Assembly (NCBI GenBank): GCA_963169255.1
Contig: CAUJEJ010000109.1
Location: forward strand, 1-43,442
Origin: Actinomycetota bacterium
GTDB taxonomy: Bacteria; Actinomycetota; Actinomycetes; S36-B12; UBA10799
Direction of reading: 5' to 3'
DNA length: 43,442 nt
The notes under the pieces were generated by a model. It was not told the DNA's origin, did not search any database, and saw only the letters and a program-made list of their open reading frames with translations. Position 1 is the stretch's first letter. Every line of letters begins with the position of its first letter. Shown piece after piece: positions 1 through 8,163 of the stretch. Both the position numbers and the translations under genes were made by a program.

Positions 1-186
1 GCAGCTGACGGCGTGGGATCGGCATGGATTAGTTCAAGTGTCTTCTGCCCCGAGGTAGTGCGAAGCGAACTCAACCTGCCCGCGGACTGGCAACCCCTCG
101 GCGGAATCGCAGTCGGATACGCGAACGCGCCTGCCAAGGACCGACCGCCTCGCGGCCCCGCTGACTTCATCACCCTCATCGACTGA
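1..186 (+). CDS. fbiB: FbiB C-terminal end (coenzyme F420 ligase / nitroreductase-like domain), partial
   Basis: Frame 1 is open from the first base to a TGA at 184-186, giving the last 61 residues of a protein that starts outside the window. The peptide contains GSAWISSSVFCPEVV, then a DWQPLGGIAVGYA segment. This matches my memory of the end of the FMN-binding nitroreductase-like domain of actinobacterial FbiB. FbiB adds glutamates to F420-0 and its C-terminal domain acts on the dehydro-F420 intermediate. The assignment is supported by neighbours: in M. tuberculosis fbiB lies beside a sugar-nucleotide pyrophosphorylase and an LCP gene, as here. A stand-alone nitroreductase is the alternative, because the N-terminal ligase domain cannot be seen. 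Confidence 0.75.
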   Translation, partial: AADGVGSAWISSSVFCPEVVRSELNLPADWQPLGGIAVGYANAPAKDRPPRGPADFITLID

Positions 187-205
187 CGCCGTCGTTGAAC
201 ATGTA

Positions 206-228
206 CACCGCGAAGCAAGCACGCGGTG
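206..228. terminator. Candidate bidirectional terminator hairpin
   Basis: CACCGCG (206-212) and CGCGGTG (222-228) form a perfect 7-bp stem with a 9-base loop. It lies in the 90-base gap between the convergent fbiB end and the HhH glycosylase stop, where a shared terminator would be expected. There is no U-tract, so this is only a candidate. Confidence 0.35.
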
Positions 229-276
229 GCGCGAAAGCCCATGCCTACCAAGCCGCAGATCCACTCGACTGAACGA

Positions 277-1203
277 CTAGATCAGCCGCATGTCCTGAAA
301 CGTCGTCTTTGGGCCCCGGCGCGGGCGCTTGTGACCGGATAGTTCAACCAGGCGTTGGACTCGGTACCTGTGCCCTGCGTAGGGCAACAAGAGTTGTGCC
401 ATCTGTTGATCAGTGCCCTCTCGTTCCCCGGTGAACACATAGACGACTTCCTTCGCGAGGTGGTAATCGCGGTACGAGACAGCATCTGGGTCTCCCAGCG
501 CACGCTGGCAGGTCTCGGCCGCGGTCCAGATACCAACCCCATCGATCGTGCGCAGGCGATGGTGCGCGTCGATTGCCGAGCCATACGTCACCGCCTCGAG
601 TGCGTCCACTTGTTCGACGGCCCGCAACACGGCGGCACTTCGCTTCGAATCCACAGACGCCTTATGCCACGCCCACGATGGAATCTGGCGCCACACCTCG
701 GGCGCCGGAAACACCCACAACGTCGTAGGTGCCGCACCGCCACCCGGCGCCGGCTCCCCGAACTCGCGCACCAACGTGCGCCAGCCAAGCCAGGCTTCCT
801 TGCCGGTGACTTTCTGTTCAAGAATCGCCGGGATCAGCGCCTCCAGCACTCGGTCGGTGCGCCCTGCCCGCCAGCCAGCGTGTGCCTTTGCCGTCGCCGC
901 TAGTACTGCCGGCGCCTCGAAACCAGCCGGGTCATCTTGCGCACCGAACAGCGCGGGAAGCCGCTCGCCCAGCCAAACGGCACCGGGACCCCATGCCTGT
1001 TGCACAACCTCTCCGGACGCGCGATCTACAGCGAGTCGTTCAAGACCAGCGCCGACGGGCGTGAGCGTCGTGCGCCAGACGGCACCATCCGGCGCGGTGT
1101 GCCAGGTGGGATCGCCGCTACCGCGACGCAGCGGTCCAAGTTGGGCCCGCAGGTCGATCCGACGTGGACTTCGCCAACGCCTCGTTGATACAGGTTCGGC
1201 CAC
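277..1203 (-). CDS. HhH-GPD DNA glycosylase (AlkA / 3-methyladenine glycosylase II type)
   Basis: A 308-residue protein of the helix-hairpin-helix base-excision repair superfamily, expected to remove alkylated bases. The hairpin is at about residues 217-228 (LRTIDGVGIWTA), and the catalytic aspartate is probably D246 in SYRDYHLAK, at the expected distance after the hairpin. An N-terminal region of about 110 residues precedes the core, as in AlkA-like proteins. There is no C-terminal Cys cluster, so it is not of the iron-sulfur type. The start is GTG at 1203, 8 bases after the stop of the CPBP protease gene, so the two are probably co-transcribed. Substrate specificity cannot be read from the sequence. 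Confidence 0.85.
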   Translation of the reverse strand: MAEPVSTRRWRSPRRIDLRAQLGPLRRGSGDPTWHTAPDGAVWRTTLTPVGAGLERLAVDRASGEVVQQAWGPGAVWLGERLPALFGAQDDPAGFEAPAVLAATAKAHAGWRAGRTDRVLEALIPAILEQKVTGKEAWLGWRTLVREFGEPAPGGGAAPTTLWVFPAPEVWRQIPSWAWHKASVDSKRSAAVLRAVEQVDALEAVTYGSAIDAHHRLRTIDGVGIWTAAETCQRALGDPDAVSYRDYHLAKEVVYVFTGEREGTDQQMAQLLLPYAGHRYRVQRLVELSGHKRPRRGPKTTFQDMRLI

Positions 1204-1211
1204 CGCTGGAC

Positions 1212-1922
1212 TCAGATGTCACGCAAGCGACGCGCGAACGCCCACGTGACTGCGAGTCCGATTCCGTTCAGTGCTGCGTGCAGCACCATCGGAGGGAACA
1301 AGCTTCCGCTCAGACCACGCAAGACGCAGAAACCCACACCTGCAGCGCCGGTGCCGAGCACCGTGAGTACCACACTTGTTGCCTGTGCGCGCCAACCGTC
1401 ACCGAGCACCCCGGCTGCTGCCTCGTTGTTCTCATGGAATTCGAAAGCTGGCAACACGTGCCAGAACCCGAACACCACTGAACTCACCACCACACCCCAC
1501 GTCCAGCCCCAGCCATCGGCAACGACAGCAAGGAGCACGGCCCGGAACGCGGTCTCTTCCAACAGCGCGGTGCCAAACGGAATCCGAATCGTCGACTCGT
1601 AGAGCACGCTCGTCCAGCCTTGTTCCGCAGCACGCTTGTCGGAGAACCCTTTGCGGGTGAAGGGCACGCTTGCGGCGATTGCATAGAACAGCGCAACGGC
1701 CCCAAACAACGCAACCGACCAGTACACGCCCACTAACCAGGTCTCGCGGGCAAGGCCGAGTTGACTCCACGAGATCCCAGCAAATCGGGCGATCGCGAGC
1801 AGCAACGCTGTGGCGATGAAACAGATCATCAAGTAATGGCGCGTCGCCCATTTGTTGTTGAGCAAATTCACCACGATCAACACCGCGATGACTGCCGCGG
1901 TGACGAGTACGTGCTGTTGCAT
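1212..1922 (-). CDS. CPBP family intramembrane glutamic endopeptidase
   Basis: A 236-residue polytopic membrane protein of the CPBP (CAAX protease / bacteriocin-processing, 'Abi') family. The EExxxR motif is at residues 122-127 (EETAFR), and a second catalytic-type motif has a histidine near H155 (FGFWHVLPA). Hydrophobic segments occur at about 6-20, 32-48, 65-85, 128-150 and towards the C-terminus. Family members cleave within membranes; the substrate is unknown here. The ATG at 1922 lies 6 bases after a TAGAGT box, which suggests a leaderless transcript that also covers the downstream glycosylase gene. A link to wall-polymer genes is possible by position only. Confidence 0.88.
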   Translation of the reverse strand: MQQHVLVTAAVIAVLIVVNLLNNKWATRHYLMICFIATALLLAIARFAGISWSQLGLARETWLVGVYWSVALFGAVALFYAIAASVPFTRKGFSDKRAAEQGWTSVLYESTIRIPFGTALLEETAFRAVLLAVVADGWGWTWGVVVSSVVFGFWHVLPAFEFHENNEAAAGVLGDGWRAQATSVVLTVLGTGAAGVGFCVLRGLSGSLFPPMVLHAALNGIGLAVTWAFARRLRDI

Positions 1923-1928
1923 TAGGAC

Positions 1929-1934
1929 ACTCTA
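1929..1934 (-). promoter_or_regulatory. -10 box of a likely leaderless promoter (CPBP protease gene)
   Basis: On the minus strand the order is TAGAGT-gtccta-ATG: a TANNNT -10 hexamer, six bases, then the start codon. This is the layout known for leaderless actinobacterial mRNAs. No Shine-Dalgarno sequence fits between box and start. Confidence 0.55.
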
Positions 1935-1944
1935 GAACGAGCCC

Positions 1945-3030
1945 TCAGGACTGGTCCGACGAGTTGCGAATCGCGTCTGCAGGGATGACTGCCGAAGGGA
2001 ACACCCGGACCCCTTCGAGGAGTTCGTTGTCGCTACCGATGTTCGCCCCATCGCCCACAACCACGCCGGTCAGGATTGTTCGTTGGCCGATCACAGCACC
2101 TTTGCCAATCACCGAATCGGTGATCACTGCGTCTTCGGCAATTTGGGCACCATCAAATACGACGGTGCCAGTCACCTGCGCCCCAGCAGCCACGCGGGCG
2201 TCTCTACCAATGACCGTCCCGCCCGCCAACGTTGCGTCCGCCGCCACCTGAGCACCTGGCAACGTCAGCGATTCGCCAATCTCGCCCGGAACGGCCGGTG
2301 ATGGCGCGATTCCTCGAACCAGGTCTTTTGACCCCTGGACGAATGCCAAGGGGGTCCCAAGGTCGAGCCAGTACCCGTCATCAACGAACCCGATGACTTT
2401 GGCGCCGGCCTCCAACAACTGCGGGAAGGTCTCACGTTCGACCGAAACGGGACGGTCTGCGGGGATCTGATCAATTAGCGATCTGCGGAACACGTAGCAA
2501 CCAGCGTTGATTTGATCGGTGACGATCTCTTCGGGGGTTTGCGGCTTCTCAAGGAATGCCGTGACATTGCCCGATGAATCCGTCGGGACCAATCCGAACG
2601 CCCGCGGGTCTTCCACTCGCGTTAAGTAGAGCGCCACATCAGCATTGGCATCACGCCAGGCTTGAACGAGGGCCGCAATGTCAAGTCCGGCCAGGACGTC
2701 GCCATTGAAGATAATCACCGGATCATCCGGGCCAGACTCCAGAGCCGACACGACGTTCCGGATCGCACCACCGGTTCCGAGGGGAACCTTCTCGACGACG
2801 TACTTCAACTCGACGCCGAAACCTTCACCGTCTCCAAAGTACTCGGCGAACACCTCTGCTCGGTATGAAGTGCCGAGCACGATCCGCGTCACCCCAGCCT
2901 CGCGAGCCCGCGCGATTTGGTGCTCCGTTACCGGCACCCCCGCTACTGGCAGCATCGGCTTGGGCGCCGAAATCGTTAACGGCCGCAGCCTGGTCCCTTT
3001 GCCTCCAACGAGCATCACAGCTTCAAGCAC
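1945..3030 (-). CDS. Sugar-1-phosphate nucleotidyltransferase with left-handed beta-helix (ManB / mannose-1-phosphate guanylyltransferase type)
   Basis: A predicted 361-residue enzyme that makes a nucleotide sugar (GDP-mannose is likely) from NTP and a sugar phosphate. The N-terminus carries the nucleotide-binding signature LVGGKGTRLRPLT and then PKPMLPVAG. From about residue 245 the protein changes to hexapeptide-type repeats (imperfect I/V-G-x4 units), as in family members with a beta-helix tail. I chose the GTG at 3030: it is preceded by AAGGTG at suitable spacing and puts the signature directly at the N-terminus. An upstream start at 3069 would add 13 residues. In mycobacteria the equivalent gene (Rv3264c, ManB) sits at the same place near fbiB. 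The precise sugar and nucleotide are inferred, not shown. Confidence 0.85.
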   Translation of the reverse strand: MLEAVMLVGGKGTRLRPLTISAPKPMLPVAGVPVTEHQIARAREAGVTRIVLGTSYRAEVFAEYFGDGEGFGVELKYVVEKVPLGTGGAIRNVVSALESGPDDPVIIFNGDVLAGLDIAALVQAWRDANADVALYLTRVEDPRAFGLVPTDSSGNVTAFLEKPQTPEEIVTDQINAGCYVFRRSLIDQIPADRPVSVERETFPQLLEAGAKVIGFVDDGYWLDLGTPLAFVQGSKDLVRGIAPSPAVPGEIGESLTLPGAQVAADATLAGGTVIGRDARVAAGAQVTGTVVFDGAQIAEDAVITDSVIGKGAVIGQRTILTGVVVGDGANIGSDNELLEGVRVFPSAVIPADAIRNSSDQS

Positions 3031-3120
3031 GTGGACACCTTGCCAGATCGGCGCGGGTGATCGCCGCATTCAGCCATGCCGCGGCGCACTCCATACCTAC
3101 GTCAGTGGCACAGTGGATAG

Positions 3121-3804
3121 GTGGTCAATCTGCGCACAACCCGGGAAGCCGCCCAACCATTTGTGACGTACTACGACGGGGCGACCGGTGAACGCACCGA
3201 ACTCTCCGCCACGAGTCTGCGCAATTGGCAGTCCAAGACGGCGAACTACCTGCGAGACGGGCTCGCGATTGATGAGGGCGAAACCGTGTCCTTACACCTG
3301 CCTCCGCACTGGGTTGTCCCCATTTGGGTCGCCGCAACACAACTTGTTGGGGCACAGCTTCGCGTTGCCGAGGTGGGCGAGGAGCAGACCGTTGACCTCG
3401 CCGTGATCGGCCCCGACGATGTGACAAACCTGCCCCCGGCGAACGCGTACGTCGCGTGTTCCTTGCTACCCCTCGCCCAACCATTCGCTGATCGGTTGCC
3501 CGTTGAATGTGAGGACTACTTCGACGAAGTCCGGCAGTACGGGGATTTCTTCTCAGGATCTGGTGCCGCCGCTCCGAACAATCCGCGGGCAGATGCACTC
3601 AAAGTGGCGAACAACTGGGGCCTAGCCCAAGGAGATCGGTTCGTTGTGGTCGCGGGTTCAAGGTTGACCTCGGAGAGCCTGCTTGCTCTCTACGAGGTCC
3701 CATTAGCCATCGATGGATCTGTAGTGATCATTGCGAATTCGAGCGCAGAACAGATCGCTGACATCACCACACAGGAACGCGCGAAAGCCACTGTGGATGT
3801 CTGA
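3121..3804 (+). CDS. TIGR03089 family protein (truncated AMP-binding-like domain)
   Basis: A 227-residue protein resembling the N-terminal part of acyl/AMP ligases: LSATSLRNWQSKTANYL followed by a hydrophobic VSLHLPPHWVVPIWVA segment. The Ser/Thr/Gly-rich AMP-binding loop and the whole catalytic C-terminal part are absent, so it is unlikely to be an active ligase. This matches the actinobacterial TIGR03089 family, represented by M. tuberculosis Rv3268 next to an LCP gene, exactly as here. The function is unknown. Translation starts at GTG 3121; six bases upstream there is only a weak -10-like CACAGT, and no clear ribosome site. The gene is divergent from the pyrophosphorylase and followed by a 163-base gap before the LCP gene. 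Confidence 0.8.
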   Translation: MVNLRTTREAAQPFVTYYDGATGERTELSATSLRNWQSKTANYLRDGLAIDEGETVSLHLPPHWVVPIWVAATQLVGAQLRVAEVGEEQTVDLAVIGPDDVTNLPPANAYVACSLLPLAQPFADRLPVECEDYFDEVRQYGDFFSGSGAAAPNNPRADALKVANNWGLAQGDRFVVVAGSRLTSESLLALYEVPLAIDGSVVIIANSSAEQIADITTQERAKATVDV

Positions 3805-3967
3805 GCGCCCACATTGTGGAACGAAGCGGCGCCTCAGAACGTCGCAGTGCATGGAAGTTCTTACGCAACTTTGACGAAGAACGTGCCTAGGATGCCGCCC
3901 AACGCGTGCGATCATTGGCGGCACGCTTGTGTAGCTGTACCTGAGTTGAAGAGATCGGACCTGACAC

Positions 3968-5371
3968 GTGACCGAAACCACCCGGCGTCGACGCTGGCCA
4001 CGGGTTCTGGCTGGCGTGCTCTCGTGCGTGGTTCTCGCAGCAACCGGGGCCGCAGCCGCAGGCAACTACGTGCTCACGGATCTCACAGGCAACATTAAGT
4101 CCGGTGACGACGGCAACTTCGTCGCCAAGACCGAAGGCCCCACCCCCGGTGAGCCGATCAATATTCTGCTGATGGGTTCGGACACCCGGACGGGCAACAA
4201 GGGGTACGGCAGCGCGACAACAATCGCGGGCGCCCGAAGCGACACGACGATTCTGTTACACGTCTCCGGTGACCGATCACGTGCAATGGCTGTCAGCATT
4301 CCGCGCGACGCCAAGATGCTCCTCCCCTCATGCAAGGCGAAAGACGGCACCACTAAGGGCGGCTACGTCAGCCGCTTCAACGAAGCATTCGACAACGGCG
4401 GCCCAGGCTGCACCGTTCTCGCCGTCGAACAAATGAGCGGACTGTCAATCGATCACTACGTCGTAGTTGATTTCAGTGGCTTCAAAGAAGTCGTCAACGC
4501 ACTCGACGGTGTCGACATCTGCCTCAAGAAAGACGTCTACGACGAGGACGCCAAACTCAATCTCAAAGCTGGCAATCACACCGTGAAGGGCGAGCAGGCA
4601 CTCGCCTTCGTTCGCGCCCGCAAGAACATCGGTGACGGCAGCGACATCTCGCGGATCGAACGCCAGCAGGAGTTCTTGTCCTCGGCGATCCGGAAGGCCA
4701 CCTCGCTCGGGGTCATCACTAATCCAGCAACGTTGCTTGCAGTCCTCAATGCCGGGACGAAATCGCTCACGACTGATCCGGGCCTGGCCAACGTTCCAGC
4801 CCTCAAGGAACTCGCCGTGAACCTGTCCGGCGTTCAACCATCGGAGATCACGTTCGCCACCGTGCCGTGGCAGTACAACGACGACTTCGCGACCGTCTCG
4901 ATCATTCCTAGCCAGGCGCAAGAACTGTGGAGCGCGATCCGCACTGACACTCAGTGGCCACCGCCACCGACCAACGGCACCGATGGCCAACCGCTGACCG
5001 CGGCACCTGCGGACATCACGATCAACTTCCAGAATGTCTCCGGAGTCAACGGAGCAGCCCTCTCGGCTTCAGAGAAGCTCAGCGAAGAGGGTTACCAGAT
5101 CGGCACCTTGAAGACAGGGAAGGTCGACGGACCTTCGGCGATCTTCTACAACCCAGAGATTCCCGCCCAGGTCGAGGCCGCCCGAACGCTGAGCTACGCC
5201 ACCGGTGTCGCGATGACCGGCTCGTCGAAGTCCAAGGGTGACGCGATTGTGCTTCAGGTTGGCAGCGACTTCCCAACGACGTTTGAACCCGTAGCGGTCG
5301 CCGCAGCACCAACGGCCGCAGCCGCAACGGCCAAGCCTCGAACTGCCGACAAGTCAATCTGCGCGAAGTAG
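3968..5371 (+). CDS. LCP (LytR-CpsA-Psr) family wall-polymer ligase with LytR_C domain, first copy
   Basis: A 467-residue membrane-anchored enzyme expected to transfer polymers from a lipid carrier to peptidoglycan outside the cell. There is a basic N-terminus, one membrane segment at about residues 11-33, an LCP core from NILLMGSDTRTG (about residue 60) through SIPRDAK to a RARKN...SRIERQQ region containing the conserved arginines, and a LytR_C domain from about residue 340 (ADITINFQNVSG). The last residues are ...SICAK, with a cysteine four codons before the stop region. The start is GTG 3968, with only a weak ribosome site. It precedes the polymer island and is paralogous to the gene at 18443. 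The attached polymer could be teichoic-acid-like or arabinogalactan-like; context favours the former. Confidence 0.9.
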   Translation: MTETTRRRRWPRVLAGVLSCVVLAATGAAAAGNYVLTDLTGNIKSGDDGNFVAKTEGPTPGEPINILLMGSDTRTGNKGYGSATTIAGARSDTTILLHVSGDRSRAMAVSIPRDAKMLLPSCKAKDGTTKGGYVSRFNEAFDNGGPGCTVLAVEQMSGLSIDHYVVVDFSGFKEVVNALDGVDICLKKDVYDEDAKLNLKAGNHTVKGEQALAFVRARKNIGDGSDISRIERQQEFLSSAIRKATSLGVITNPATLLAVLNAGTKSLTTDPGLANVPALKELAVNLSGVQPSEITFATVPWQYNDDFATVSIIPSQAQELWSAIRTDTQWPPPPTNGTDGQPLTAAPADITINFQNVSGVNGAALSASEKLSEEGYQIGTLKTGKVDGPSAIFYNPEIPAQVEAARTLSYATGVAMTGSSKSKGDAIVLQVGSDFPTTFEPVAVAAAPTAAAATAKPRTADKSICAK

Positions 5372-5497
5372 CCGGGATCTCACGCAAACCCCTCACGACC
5401 CCGTGCAACGCTGCCACGCAATGTGGCCAAGCCGCGGTAGCCTCGACCTGCTTATGCACCGCTCAGAGGTTGCATATCAAAGCCGGGAGGATCTCTA

Positions 5498-6466
5498 GTG
5501 AAGAGTCACATGCACCTGCGACCGCGAGTGCTGGTCACTGGGGGCGCAGGATTCCTTGGTTCTCACCTCTGCGAGCGACTGCTAGACGAAGGCGCTGAGG
5601 TCCTCTGTGTCGACAACTTCTTCTCGTCCACGCGCGAGAACGTTGAACATTTGCTACCGAATCCTCGCTTTGAACTGATGCGCCATGACGTGACCTTCCC
5701 GTTGTTCGTCGAGGTCGACGAGATCTACCACCTAGCCTGTCCCGCGTCACCAGTCCACTATCAGCGCGACCCCGTGCAGACCACGAAAACCTCAGTTCAC
5801 GGCTCAATCAACATGCTTGGTCTAGCCAAGCGAACGGGCGCCCGTATCCTGCTCGCCTCAACGTCGGAGGTGTACGGCGACCCTGAGGTGCACCCGCAGG
5901 TTGAGGAGTACTGGGGTCACGTAAATCCCAATGGCATCCGATCGTGCTACGACGAAGGAAAGCGTTGCGCCGAGACACTCTTCTTTGACTACCACCGCCA
6001 AAACGGCGTGGACATCAAGGTCGCGCGAATCTTCAACACCTACGGCCCCCGCATGCATCCCAACGACGGCCGAGTGGTCTCGAACTTCATCGTCCAGACC
6101 CTGCGAGGCGAATCCATCACGCTGTATGGCGACGGACAGCAGACACGTTCGTTCTGTTACGTCGACGACCAGATCGATGGCCTCATGCGCCTGATGGCGA
6201 GCCCAGACGGCGTGACCGGGCCGATCAACATCGGCAATCCAAACGAGATCACTGTTCGCCAGTTGGCCGAACGCGTTACTGAGCTCACCGGAGCTGCCAC
6301 CGAGATCACCTTTGAGCCGCTGCCGTCCGATGACCCCACTCGCCGCTGTCCGGACATCACCAAGGCTCGCGAGATCCTCGGCTGGGAACCGAAGACTGAT
6401 CTCGACACTGGTCTCACCTCAACGATCGAGTACTTCCAGAACCATCCAGAGCGCGTGAAGTGGTGA
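5498..6466 (+). CDS. UDP-glucuronic acid decarboxylase (UDP-xylose synthase), SDR family
   Basis: A 322-residue extended short-chain dehydrogenase. The NAD-binding motif GGAGFLG is at residues 15-21, and the active site is the YDEGK motif (Y151, K155) with serine/threonine residues in STSEVYGDP (from 121). The segments [12 protein letters not shown] and [18 protein letters not shown] are typical of UXS enzymes, which convert UDP-glucuronate to UDP-xylose using tightly bound NAD. GTG 5498 is chosen because GGGAGG lies at 5485-5490, 7 bases upstream. It begins a run of co-directional genes (gaps or overlaps of a few bases) up to 10047. The substrate could be made by the UDP-glucose dehydrogenase at 14065. 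A related dTDP/UDP-sugar epimerase is less likely given the UXS-specific motifs. Confidence 0.88.
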   Translation: MKSHMHLRPRVLVTGGAGFLGSHLCERLLDEGAEVLCVDNFFSSTRENVEHLLPNPRFELMRHDVTFPLFVEVDEIYHLACPASPVHYQRDPVQTTKTSVHGSINMLGLAKRTGARILLASTSEVYGDPEVHPQVEEYWGHVNPNGIRSCYDEGKRCAETLFFDYHRQNGVDIKVARIFNTYGPRMHPNDGRVVSNFIVQTLRGESITLYGDGQQTRSFCYVDDQIDGLMRLMASPDGVTGPINIGNPNEITVRQLAERVTELTGAATEITFEPLPSDDPTRRCPDITKAREILGWEPKTDLDTGLTSTIEYFQNHPERVKW

Positions 6467-6473
6467 CCATCGA

Positions 6474-7286
6474 GTGAGCGACGAAGCTCCCCGACCCGCG
6501 AATCCGACGATTGCCCAAATCCGCGAGGTCTGCCAACCGGTCACTATTACCGGCCGAACCAATTCCGAACACTGGGTCGGCGACCTCTACCACCGACCGA
6601 TCTCGCCTTACATAACTCGCGTGTTCTTGCGGGCAGGCTTCAGCGCCAATGCAGTCACCGGAGTCATGATCTTTATTGGCTGGGGCGCGGCCGCCAGCTT
6701 GTTGATTCCTGGCCTCCCGGGTGGTTTCCTCGCTGCGATCCTCGGCCAACTGCAAATGCTGATCGACTGTACCGACGGTGAGGTCGCGCGCTGGAATCGT
6801 TCACAAAGCCCGACAGGGGTTTTCCTCGACAAGATCGCGCATTACACCACCGAATCCTTCATCGCGATTGCCCTCGGATTCCGCGCCGCGGGCAGCTTCG
6901 ATACCAGCAGTGGTTGGGTTCTCATCGGCGCGCTGCTCGCGGTGGTGCTACTGCTGAACAAGAGCCTGAACGACTTCGTCCACGTCGCCCGCGCGTACGC
7001 CGGACTTCCGCGACTCGTTGAGTCCGCCGCTGTGTCGGCGCCGCGACCGGGACTCATTGCCAAGGCCCGACGCGTCGCTCGATTTGTGCCTTTTCACAAG
7101 GTCTTTCATTCGATCGAACTGACGCTCTTGGCGCTTGCAGCCTCTGTGATTGACGCATTTCTTGGTGATCTCGTCGCCACCCGAGTTTTGGTGGGAGCAC
7201 TGTTCGTCTTTGCCATCCTGGCAACCATTGGTCATGCCATGGCCATCCTGTCGAGTAACCGATTGAAGGCACCTCAAAATGGTTGA
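6474..7286 (+). CDS. CDP-alcohol phosphatidyltransferase family protein with altered last motif residue
   Basis: A 270-residue membrane enzyme of the CDP-alcohol phosphotransferase family, which moves a phospho-alcohol from a CDP-linked donor to an acceptor. The signature is D98-x2-D101-G102-x2-A105-R106-x8-G115-x3-D119-x3-H123. The classical motif has a fourth aspartate where H123 stands; that residue is usually taken as the catalytic base. Membrane segments are visible at about 60-95, 127-160 and 205-260. The start is GTG 6474, 7 bases after the preceding stop; the 3' end overlaps the next gene by 8 bases, so translation is probably coupled. By context it may build the lipid-linked or first unit of the surface polymer. 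The acceptor and donor are unknown. Confidence 0.82.
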   Translation: MSDEAPRPANPTIAQIREVCQPVTITGRTNSEHWVGDLYHRPISPYITRVFLRAGFSANAVTGVMIFIGWGAAASLLIPGLPGGFLAAILGQLQMLIDCTDGEVARWNRSQSPTGVFLDKIAHYTTESFIAIALGFRAAGSFDTSSGWVLIGALLAVVLLLNKSLNDFVHVARAYAGLPRLVESAAVSAPRPGLIAKARRVARFVPFHKVFHSIELTLLALAASVIDAFLGDLVATRVLVGALFVFAILATIGHAMAILSSNRLKAPQNG

Positions 7287-8142
7287 CGTTGGCGTTGTTG
7301 TCCTGACCATGGGCAATCGCCCTGAGGAGCTGCGACGAGGACTTGAGTCACTGCTCGCACAGCAGGATGTGAACCTCGACATCGTCTGTGTCGGGAACGG
7401 GTGGGACCCCGTCGACCTACCGACGGGAGTACGCCCGCTCTACTTGCCGGAGAACCTTGGGGCCTGCGGCGGGCGCAACGCTGGAGCCGCTGCCGCCACT
7501 GGCGACGTGTTGTTCTTCTTTGACGATGACGCCTGGCTCACCGACCCGCACTTCGTCAAACAAGCAGCGAACGCTTTTGTGAACTGGCCCGAGCTCGGAA
7601 TGGTGCAGCCCCGAGTTCACGACCCACTCTCATCCGCCGACGCCACCCGCTGGATTCCGCGGATCCACAAAGGTGATCCTCATGCGTCGAGCGCGGCTTT
7701 TTCCGTCTGGGAAGGTGCACTGCTCGTCCGGCGAACCACCTTCGAGAATGCCGGTGGATTTGGCGACGAACTCTTCTACTACCACGAAGGAATCGAGCTG
7801 GCCTGGCGTTGCTGGGATAGCGGTGACGTTGCCTGGTACGCCGGAAACCTCGAAGCTCACCACCCTGCTGCCAGTCCAACCCGGCACGACATGTTCTACC
7901 GCATGCATGGCCGCAACCGAGTCTGGGTCGCCCGCCGCAATCTTCCGGCGCCACTTGTTCCGGTCTACGTCGGAACGTGGACGGTGCTCCACCTGATCAA
8001 GTCGCGAAATGACCGAGGCGGCCTTCGCCCGTGGTTTGACGGATGGCGTGAAGGGTGGCGGGAGAGCCCTGGCCCTCGACGGCCGATGAAGTGGCGGACC
8101 GTTGCGCGGATGTCGCTGCGCGGACGCCCCCCGATCATCTAG
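7279..8142 (+). CDS. Family 2 glycosyltransferase
   Basis: A 287-residue inverting GT-A glycosyltransferase. It begins directly with VGVVVLTMGNRPEEL, has a nucleotide-sugar region around ENLGACGGRNAGA (59-70) and an acidic metal-binding cluster FFDDDAW (DDD at 82-84). A later ED/WD-like zone is YYHEGIELAWRCWDSG. No membrane segments are evident, so it probably acts at the cytoplasmic face. The ATG overlaps the upstream CDP-alcohol transferase gene by 8 bases. Such a gene next to a CDP-alcohol transferase and TagF-like genes fits priming or decoration of a phosphopolyol polymer. The sugar is not identifiable; xylose or glucuronate would match the local supply genes. Confidence 0.86.
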   Translation: MVDVGVVVLTMGNRPEELRRGLESLLAQQDVNLDIVCVGNGWDPVDLPTGVRPLYLPENLGACGGRNAGAAAATGDVLFFFDDDAWLTDPHFVKQAANAFVNWPELGMVQPRVHDPLSSADATRWIPRIHKGDPHASSAAFSVWEGALLVRRTTFENAGGFGDELFYYHEGIELAWRCWDSGDVAWYAGNLEAHHPAASPTRHDMFYRMHGRNRVWVARRNLPAPLVPVYVGTWTVLHLIKSRNDRGGLRPWFDGWREGWRESPGPRRPMKWRTVARMSLRGRPPII

Positions 8143-8163
8143 GGACAGTTAGCATGACGACCG

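Noticed and set aside
34-264. Minus-strand frame of 76 codons at the window start
   Set aside because: It is antisense to the FbiB C-terminal end, which has recognisable family sequence.
3876-3893. TTGACG followed by TAGGAT upstream of the first LCP gene
   Set aside because: The spacing of 11 bases is too short for a normal -35/-10 promoter, so it was not listed as a feature.
5413-5427. Short inverted repeat GCCAC...GTGGC between the first LCP gene and the decarboxylase gene
   Set aside because: Only five base pairs and no U-tract; too weak to call a terminator.
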